Source of the DNA: an uncultured Bacteroidales bacterium
GTDB taxonomy: Bacteria; Bacteroidota; Bacteroidia; Bacteroidales; P3
DNA length: 38,122 nucleotides
Direction of reading: 5' to 3'
Assembly (NCBI GenBank): GCA_905233475.1
Contig: CAJOEN010000034.1
Coordinates: forward strand, 1-38,122
Below, one piece after another: positions 32,028-38,122 of this stretch (positions are counted from its first letter, which is position 1; each line of letters starts with the position of its first letter). Made by a program: the position numbers and the translations under genes. The notes beneath the pieces were generated by a model. That model had not been told where the DNA came from. It searched no databases and was given only the letters and a program-made list of their open reading frames with translations.

Positions 32028-35000
32028 ATGAAAATGTATTTGAAAAATAAAAAAATATTATCGGGTTTGCTCTCGGTGCTGTTGTTAGGGGCTTTTTATA
32101 ATGCCAAAGCACAGGGTACCTTGGATTCCATTTCGCCCGACGGAAGTGTTACGTTCACCACTTCGGCACAGTATCCTTGGACGGTTTCGCGTAGCAACAA
32201 CAAATGGGTTGCCAAGGCAGGCAATACGCGGGTAAATAGTTCAACCTCGTCGCTGTATGCCACTGTGGTGGTGCCGCAGGGCTCCGTCGATGGCACTCTC
32301 ACTTTCACCTACCGTGTATCGTCGCAGGCTTCTTACGATATTTTATACATATACGTTGATAATGTCCCTATCGACGGTTTTTCGAGTGGAAAAAGTGGCA
32401 CAGTGCCCGAAACCGAAGTTGATGTACCTCTTTCGGTAGGTACGCATACTGTGGAGTGGGTTTATCAAAAGAACGCCTCTACCCATACCGGCGAAGATGC
32501 AGCGTTTGTCTCCGATGTGCGGCTTTCCGTAGGATATTGCACCCGTCCCGGCAATATTACCATAAATTATGCTGCCGACTCTTCGGCAAGCCTCTCGTGG
32601 CATGGGGGGGCGGCCACAAACATAGAATACGGGGTGTCGGGATTTGAGCGCGGCAATGGCATGGCAGACTATGTTACCGATACTTTCTACACACTTATCA
32701 ATTTACAACCCAACACATATTATACGGTTTATCTGCAAACGGTATGTCCAAACGGGGACACAAGTGTGTGGGTTCGCACAACATTCAGGACGGCATGCTC
32801 TGCCATCACATCACTGCCATACACTCAAGATTTCGAAAGTTGGACAGCCTCATCGTCGGTGTCATCAACGATAGACCCATGTTGGTCGCGCAGCTCCGAC
32901 TATTATCCCACATCTTATTCGTATCCTTATGTAGTTACAGGATACTCCCATTCGGGAAACAAATCCGTGAATTTTTACGGTAGTTCCAACACTTACTATT
33001 CTTTGCTTGTTATGCCTATGTTTGCCGACACTATAAACACTTTGCAGGTGTCGTTTTGGATGTACACCGGCTCTTCATCGTACCAGTTGCAGGTAGGCGT
33101 AATATCCAATCCCGATGATATTTCGACGTTTACTCCTATTTCCGTCGTAAATTGCTCATCAGCAAATACATGGATTTTGAAGGAGGTTCCACTTAGCGCC
33201 TATGCGGGACGAGGACGGTACATTGCGTTCAAAACGCCATCTACATCGTACAGCAATTGCTATATTGACGATGTTACAGTTGATAAAATACCCTTTTGCC
33301 GTCGCCCGTCCAATCTCACAGTAAGAAACGTAAGTACGACCAGCGCCACAGTATCATGGACGGCAGGCAACACAAATTCATATTTGGTGGAATACGGTTA
33401 CCCGGGATTCCCAATAGGTAGTGGCACAAGAATACAGTGCAACAGTACCTCACAGACTCTTACCAACCTTAATCCTGCCACAAGTTACGAAGTTTATGTA
33501 ACCTCCAACTGTGCCAACGGCGAAACAAACCGCTCGGTACCTCTTGTTTTCCACACAAGCTGCGGCAGAATAAAAGCTGTGCCCTATGTTGAGACTTTCG
33601 AGAATATTGGCACCGGAGCCGTTTCGTCAAAGCTACCATGTTGGAAAGCAGGGAGTAACTATAGCACTTCGTACCCATCTGTAAATTCACAATCAGGTAC
33701 CAACGCTTTGTATATGTATGTGTACCGTAGTAGCTCATCCACCATACAGGATATGTACGCCTATATAGCCACACCGCCTATCGACACCAATCTTCTGCCC
33801 TTGCGTACCCTTCAGGTCTCGTTCAAGATGCTTCGTCCCACTACATCATACATGCACGAATTAGCTTTTGGTGTAATGACCGATTCTGCCGACATAACAA
33901 CCTTTGACACTATCGACCTTATACGTTCTACAACGTCTGGCATTTGGACAACCTATACCTACAATATGTCCAACTATCGTGGCGAGGGTCGTTTCTTTGC
34001 CTTTAAAACAAGCGTTTATCACGGACAGTACTATACCTATCCGTATATCGACGACATTGTTATTGAAAACATTACTACATGTACTAAACCCACTGATTTG
34101 CAGATAATTTCCACCTACGATCCGGATGATGTGCAGTTTTCGTGGAAATCATGGCCGGCACAAGCCTCGTCGTGGGATATATCCTACGGCCCTACGGGAT
34201 TCAGCCCATATATCGAAGGTATCAAAATAACGGGAGTTACCGACACCGTATACTCTTTATCGGGATTGAGTGCAGATACCACCTACGATATTTATGTACG
34301 GTCGCAGTGTAATAATGACTCCAGCATGTGGAGCGAAAGTCCGATAACAGTAACCCCCGGAACCATTGTGTTGCCCCGTCAAGGCACACAAACGTATTAT
34401 CTGTGCGACGCCATGATATACGATAACGGCGGTGAACACGGCAACTACACGGATAACAATAGTGGCTCGGCAATACTTTATACAATGAGTTCCGACTCGC
34501 TAATGTCCATTAACGGAACCTACTCCACAGAATCATCTTACGACTATATCACTGTTTATGACGGTGCTGGTACTTCGGGTATACAGTTAGCCCGTGTGAG
34601 CGGCGCGGGAACACTGTCGTGTACATCTACCATAGGACCACTTACCATAGTTTTTTCATCCGATGTGGGAGTAAACATGAGTGGTTTCGCGTTTCGCGCA
34701 CAATGTGTGGCACCACCTAACTGCCGTCGGCCTATACCTAATGTACTTTCGGTAGAAAGCCGTCAGGCTACGATAGACGTAATATCTTCACCAGCCAATA
34801 GCTGGATTATGGAGTTTGCCACTTCATCTTTCAATCCCGGTCAGGGCAGAGGTATCACGGTATCGCGTGCAAGTTCTAATTTCACATTGACGGGGCTGCA
34901 GCCTCGAACCACCTACTATGCTTATATACGTACCGACTGTGGCAATGGCGACACAAGCCAATGGTCGTACCGATTCTCTTTCACTACTCCCTGCGATCCG

Positions 35001-37892
35001 GAAACGGTGCTTCCGTTCAATGAAGATTTCTCGTCGTTGGCCGTGAACAGCCGTCGCTCATGCTGGACACATTCGGGGAGTTATCCTCAAACACGCTTGT
35101 GGCACAACAGTACCAACAACAAGGCATATTATTTCTACGCGCGTGCAGGGGAAACAGACCACATGGCAATACAGAAATTTGCAGATATCCCAATCAGCGA
35201 TTTGCGTTTGAAATTCAGCCTTTTCGGAACGGATACCAATACTGTCTTTACCATAGGAGTGATGACCAATCCGAGCGATTACTCGACGTTTGTTCCGGTA
35301 ACATCGTTCCATGTGATGGACGAATACGACTGGCATAACTACGAAATCCCGTTGTCTTCGTCTTCCAGCAACGCCGGATACATAGCATTTTCTGCGACCA
35401 ATCCCAATGCTGAGACGGTACTTTATCTCGATAATCTTATGGTGGACACACATGCTGTATGTCTCCCGCCTGTTTTGGACACAATAATTAAAGCACAGAC
35501 TGGAGCCACTCTTATATGGAATTCGCAAGGAGCCTCGAGATGGGTCTTGGAATATGGGCATAAAGGTTTTGTGCGCGGCACGACAACAGCTTATATTCTC
35601 AGCGTACCCACAACCAATTTGGCCGGTTTGCAACCCAACAGCGAGTATGATGTATATTTGCGCACCATCTGTAGTGACGGCGATACCAGCGAATGGATAT
35701 TGAACCCGATAAGGTTCAGCACAGCTTGCGAGCAACGAGCACTGCCCTACAGCGAGAATTTCGACCGCTACTACGGTTCGCCGTATTCCAAATACACACG
35801 CGCCATGCCCACATGCTGGAGCATAGTGTCGGCCTCGGCACCGCTGTCGCAGTACCGTCCGCAACTGTACCGCGATTCGGTATACGCTGTTACAGGCGGA
35901 TATTCGCTTATGCTAAGTGCGCCGGCTACGGTGGCGACACCCGCCATAGATGCAAGTCTTGACACGGTAACGGCAGAATTCTTTATGCGCGTTGATAACC
36001 TCAATACAGGACTTATAGTTGGTGTGGTCGAAAATCCCGATGCGGACTCGACTTTTGTGGCTATAGACACTGTATTTAACACAGCAACAGATGTTTATCA
36101 GTTGCACGATGTTGTTTTCAAAAACTATGGCGGTTCTGCAAAAAATATCGCTTTTCGCAATTACAGTCTGCAAAACACCGACACCATGAGGGTGTTTTTG
36201 GACAGTCTTGTGATACGTCCGTCGGATTCGTGTGTACGTCCCAACAACGTCACTGTTTCTGACATCACAGCCCATACAGTACGTGTAGCATGGAATGAGC
36301 GTGGCACCGCTACTTCGTGGATATTAGAATATGATACCGTAGGCTACACCCCCGGCACGGGCACACAGATTGCAGTGAATACAAATCCGTATTTGCTTAC
36401 CGGGCTCGATTCCAACCGTGCTTATGCTATAAACATACGTTCGATATGCGAAGACACAAGCAAGTGGACTACACTTCCAGCCGAATTTTTGTTGCCTCGT
36501 TGCGATGAAAGTTGTTTCTATACACTGTACATGAATTCCGTAACATCGGGATGGTTTGGAGCCTCGGTGGAGGTTAGGTACGACGAATATTCTTCGGTGA
36601 ACTATACTATTTCCAATCGGAGCGATGTGGCGACAATAGTGGCTTGTCCCGATGAGATTGTGGCTTTCAGTTGGATTCCGGGACAGTTCGATAATTACTG
36701 TCGTTTTGTGCTTACGAGAGGCGACGACACCTTGTATGCTTCGAACGGAACGCCGCAGCAAGGTCTGTTTTACACAACAACCTGCGGAAGCGATACAGCC
36801 TGCCACGACGCTACCAACCTCTCCACAACCTTTATTGACTACCGCACCGTTGAGGCCAACTGGTACGGTACAGGCAACTTCGAAATAGCCTGCAAACGTT
36901 TTGGCTCCTCGGTTTATATGTTCAAAGATACCGTCAATACAAACACTTACGTCAATACTTACCGCATAGACTCGCTAAACCCCGATACCAACTATGTGTG
37001 GATGGTACGCAAACTTTGTTATACCGACAGCCTCTCTTCGTGGCAAATATGCAGATTTAAAATTGCCGACAACATGTGCGTTGTACCTGTTGATTTGACA
37101 CTTAATAGAACTTCAAACAACAGTGCTTCAATACAATGGGAATCGTTTGCCAACAATATTTCGTGGGGAGTTAGATGTTTCGCACCCTCATCCAATTTCG
37201 ACACTGTGATATATGCCAACAATAAGTATCTGACAATCAATGGATTGTTGTCGGGAGTAACATATTATGTGTCGGTTAAAGGGCTTTGCCGCGACTCTCT
37301 GACAAGCATTTGGTCGGATACAATTGCCTTTACCACAGATGTTTGCGATACCGTAAGTGGTGTAAGTGTTTCCAACATAGGCAACAATTCGGCCACAGTT
37401 ACTTGGACTAGTGGCGACAGTCAGTTGCGGTGGGAAGTGGACTATGGAACACGTGGATTTCCCGTAGGCTACGGCACCACACGTCAGACTACCTCGACAA
37501 GCTACAATATCACAGGTCTTACATCGGGAACAACCTACGATGTGTATGTGCGTGCCATATGCGGTACGGACTATTACAGCGTTTGGTCGATGAAAGTAAC
37601 CTTTACAACTACCGGAACGTCATCGATAGCACTTGCAGAAAGCGATGTGGCGGAACTAAGAATAATACCTAATCCAGCTGCCAAAACTACTACTATTTAC
37701 ATCGACGGCATTGAGGGAAAAACAGTTCTTTGCATAACCGATGTGAGCGGAAAAGCTGTACTTCGGGAGAATGTTGCAAGCGACGGTAGTTTAGAAAAAA
37801 CCGTTGATGTGAGTCAATTTGCAAAGGGAACCTATTTCGTGCATGTGGCAAACGAAAAGACGAATATAGTGCAAAAACTAATAGTTCAGTAA
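32028..37892 (+). CDS. Giant T9SS-secreted FN3 / CUB / cleaved-adhesin surface protein
   Basis: 1954 residues from the ATG at 32028, which precedes a signal peptide (KILSGLLSVLLLGAFYNAKAQ region). Nine fibronectin type III domains, nearly all bounded by Cys, begin near 32537, 33298, 34080, 34722, 35461, 36232, 36801, 37078 and 37345. Four jelly-roll 'cleaved adhesin' type domains start with LPYTQDFES, VPYVETFEN, LPFNEDFSS and LPYSENFDR. A CUB-like domain (YDYITVYDGAGTSG) lies at about 34395-34705. A small domain beginning CFYTLYMNS is at 36500-36800, and an N-terminal beta sandwich precedes the first FN3. The C-terminus (IIPNPAAKTTTIYIDG onward) is a T9SS type-A sorting domain. FN3 and cleaved-adhesin domains mainly alternate, pointing to a long surface adhesin or glycan-binding rod. 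No catalytic motif was seen. Confidence 0.92.
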   Translation: MKMYLKNKKILSGLLSVLLLGAFYNAKAQGTLDSISPDGSVTFTTSAQYPWTVSRSNNKWVAKAGNTRVNSSTSSLYATVVVPQGSVDGTLTFTYRVSSQASYDILYIYVDNVPIDGFSSGKSGTVPETEVDVPLSVGTHTVEWVYQKNASTHTGEDAAFVSDVRLSVGYCTRPGNITINYAADSSASLSWHGGAATNIEYGVSGFERGNGMADYVTDTFYTLINLQPNTYYTVYLQTVCPNGDTSVWVRTTFRTACSAITSLPYTQDFESWTASSSVSSTIDPCWSRSSDYYPTSYSYPYVVTGYSHSGNKSVNFYGSSNTYYSLLVMPMFADTINTLQVSFWMYTGSSSYQLQVGVISNPDDISTFTPISVVNCSSANTWILKEVPLSAYAGRGRYIAFKTPSTSYSNCYIDDVTVDKIPFCRRPSNLTVRNVSTTSATVSWTAGNTNSYLVEYGYPGFPIGSGTRIQCNSTSQTLTNLNPATSYEVYVTSNCANGETNRSVPLVFHTSCGRIKAVPYVETFENIGTGAVSSKLPCWKAGSNYSTSYPSVNSQSGTNALYMYVYRSSSSTIQDMYAYIATPPIDTNLLPLRTLQVSFKMLRPTTSYMHELAFGVMTDSADITTFDTIDLIRSTTSGIWTTYTYNMSNYRGEGRFFAFKTSVYHGQYYTYPYIDDIVIENITTCTKPTDLQIISTYDPDDVQFSWKSWPAQASSWDISYGPTGFSPYIEGIKITGVTDTVYSLSGLSADTTYDIYVRSQCNNDSSMWSESPITVTPGTIVLPRQGTQTYYLCDAMIYDNGGEHGNYTDNNSGSAILYTMSSDSLMSINGTYSTESSYDYITVYDGAGTSGIQLARVSGAGTLSCTSTIGPLTIVFSSDVGVNMSGFAFRAQCVAPPNCRRPIPNVLSVESRQATIDVISSPANSWIMEFATSSFNPGQGRGITVSRASSNFTLTGLQPRTTYYAYIRTDCGNGDTSQWSYRFSFTTPCDPETVLPFNEDFSSLAVNSRRSCWTHSGSYPQTRLWHNSTNNKAYYFYARAGETDHMAIQKFADIPISDLRLKFSLFGTDTNTVFTIGVMTNPSDYSTFVPVTSFHVMDEYDWHNYEIPLSSSSSNAGYIAFSATNPNAETVLYLDNLMVDTHAVCLPPVLDTIIKAQTGATLIWNSQGASRWVLEYGHKGFVRGTTTAYILSVPTTNLAGLQPNSEYDVYLRTICSDGDTSEWILNPIRFSTACEQRALPYSENFDRYYGSPYSKYTRAMPTCWSIVSASAPLSQYRPQLYRDSVYAVTGGYSLMLSAPATVATPAIDASLDTVTAEFFMRVDNLNTGLIVGVVENPDADSTFVAIDTVFNTATDVYQLHDVVFKNYGGSAKNIAFRNYSLQNTDTMRVFLDSLVIRPSDSCVRPNNVTVSDITAHTVRVAWNERGTATSWILEYDTVGYTPGTGTQIAVNTNPYLLTGLDSNRAYAINIRSICEDTSKWTTLPAEFLLPRCDESCFYTLYMNSVTSGWFGASVEVRYDEYSSVNYTISNRSDVATIVACPDEIVAFSWIPGQFDNYCRFVLTRGDDTLYASNGTPQQGLFYTTTCGSDTACHDATNLSTTFIDYRTVEANWYGTGNFEIACKRFGSSVYMFKDTVNTNTYVNTYRIDSLNPDTNYVWMVRKLCYTDSLSSWQICRFKIADNMCVVPVDLTLNRTSNNSASIQWESFANNISWGVRCFAPSSNFDTVIYANNKYLTINGLLSGVTYYVSVKGLCRDSLTSIWSDTIAFTTDVCDTVSGVSVSNIGNNSATVTWTSGDSQLRWEVDYGTRGFPVGYGTTRQTTSTSYNITGLTSGTTYDVYVRAICGTDYYSVWSMKVTFTTTGTSSIALAESDVAELRIIPNPAAKTTTIYIDGIEGKTVLCITDVSGKAVLRENVASDGSLEKTVDVSQFAKGTYFVHVANEKTNIVQKLIVQ

Positions 37893-37946
37893 TAAGTAGT
37901 GGAAGTGTATAATATTTTCTAAAAGAAACGAATAAACTCAATAGGG

Positions 37947-37979
37947 AATAGGGCGAAGTTTTTCAAACTTCGCCCTATT
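37947..37979 (+). terminator. Intrinsic terminator after the giant FN3 gene
   Basis: A 15-bp perfect stem, AATAGGGCGAAGTTT (37947-37961) and AAACTTCGCCCTATT (37965-37979), with loop TTC. The following ATTATTATTT is only partly U-rich. It sits 55 nt after the stop codon. The remaining 143 bp to the window end are AT-rich with no gene visible. Confidence 0.85.
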
Positions 37980-38122
37980 ATTATTTCAATCGAAGAAAAT
38001 AAAAAACTGATTTTTCGTATATTTTTTTATTAGTGTCCGATAAAAAATCATAGGCAACGTAATAAAAATGTAAAGCATTGATATATAGCAATGATGTGGT
38101 TTGCCAAACAGCAATTTGTCAA

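Noticed and set aside
35058..35864. A 268-residue minus-strand ORF inside the giant FN3 gene
   Set aside because: The plus strand has continuous FN3 and adhesin domains here, and the reverse frame is Cys- and Arg-rich without a fold pattern.
1..38122. CRISPR array, IS element or rRNA operon
   Set aside because: I saw no regularly spaced direct repeats, no transposase-like protein and no rRNA signature in the window.

Overview
The window looks like a chromosomal segment of a Bacteroidales (Bacteroidota) bacterium. Three secreted proteins end in type IX secretion (T9SS) type-A C-terminal sorting domains (1446-3125, 9293-10978, 32028-37892). About ten promoters match the Bacteroidota TTG/TTTG-N19/20-TAnnTTTG pattern rather than the E. 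coli -35/-10 type. YidC has the long periplasmic domain and basic tail typical of the phylum. The species cannot be named from the sequence alone.

Layout. 1-1.4 kb: a family-2 glycosyltransferase. 1.4-8.75 kb, minus strand: a tightly spaced six-gene run reading yidC, nhaD, a membrane-anchored lytic-transglycosylase-like protein, a small exported protein, a GtrA-like membrane protein and a T9SS-exported M14 zinc carboxypeptidase. 9.3-11 kb: a T9SS surface protein built from Cys/Trp repeats, ended by a perfect 22-bp hairpin that also holds the stop codon of the convergent gene. 11-15.6 kb, minus strand: a three-gene operon of a TPR lipoprotein, a TIR-TM-beta-domain protein and an exported TPR/coiled-coil protein. 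15.9-16.7 kb: an RluA-type pseudouridine synthase. 16.9-17.7 kb: the decayed remains of an MNT nucleotidyltransferase / HEPN toxin-antitoxin pair. 17.9-19.9 kb: an exported thioredoxin-like protein and an exported SUMF1-fold protein. 20.0 kb: tRNA-Ser(GGA) with its own promoter and terminator. 20.4-26.2 kb: a YitT-like membrane protein, ribulose-phosphate 3-epimerase and a 1415-residue double-ASKHA acyl-CoA dehydratase activase. 26.3-29.0 kb: a BatA/VWA-type membrane protein and a YciO-like Sua5/YrdC protein. 29.0-30.2 kb, minus strand: TadA and a LolA-like exported protein. 30.4-31.7 kb, minus strand: an AT-rich two-gene operon of a PD-(D/E)XK-like nuclease domain protein and a SIR2-domain protein. 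32.0-37.9 kb: a 1954-residue FN3/CUB/adhesin T9SS protein.

Themes. Housekeeping genes (yidC, rpe, tadA, tRNA-Ser, rluA) alternate with cell-surface cargo and three loci of the kind found in bacterial immunity or toxin systems. These are a TIR operon with an intact candidate NADase glutamate, a SIR2 operon with intact catalytic Asn/His, and a dead MNT-HEPN pair. The best candidates for an undescribed system are the TIR/TPR operon, which appears to span the envelope, and the compact nuclease-SIR2 pair. Their functions are inferred from domain content, not shown by the sequence.
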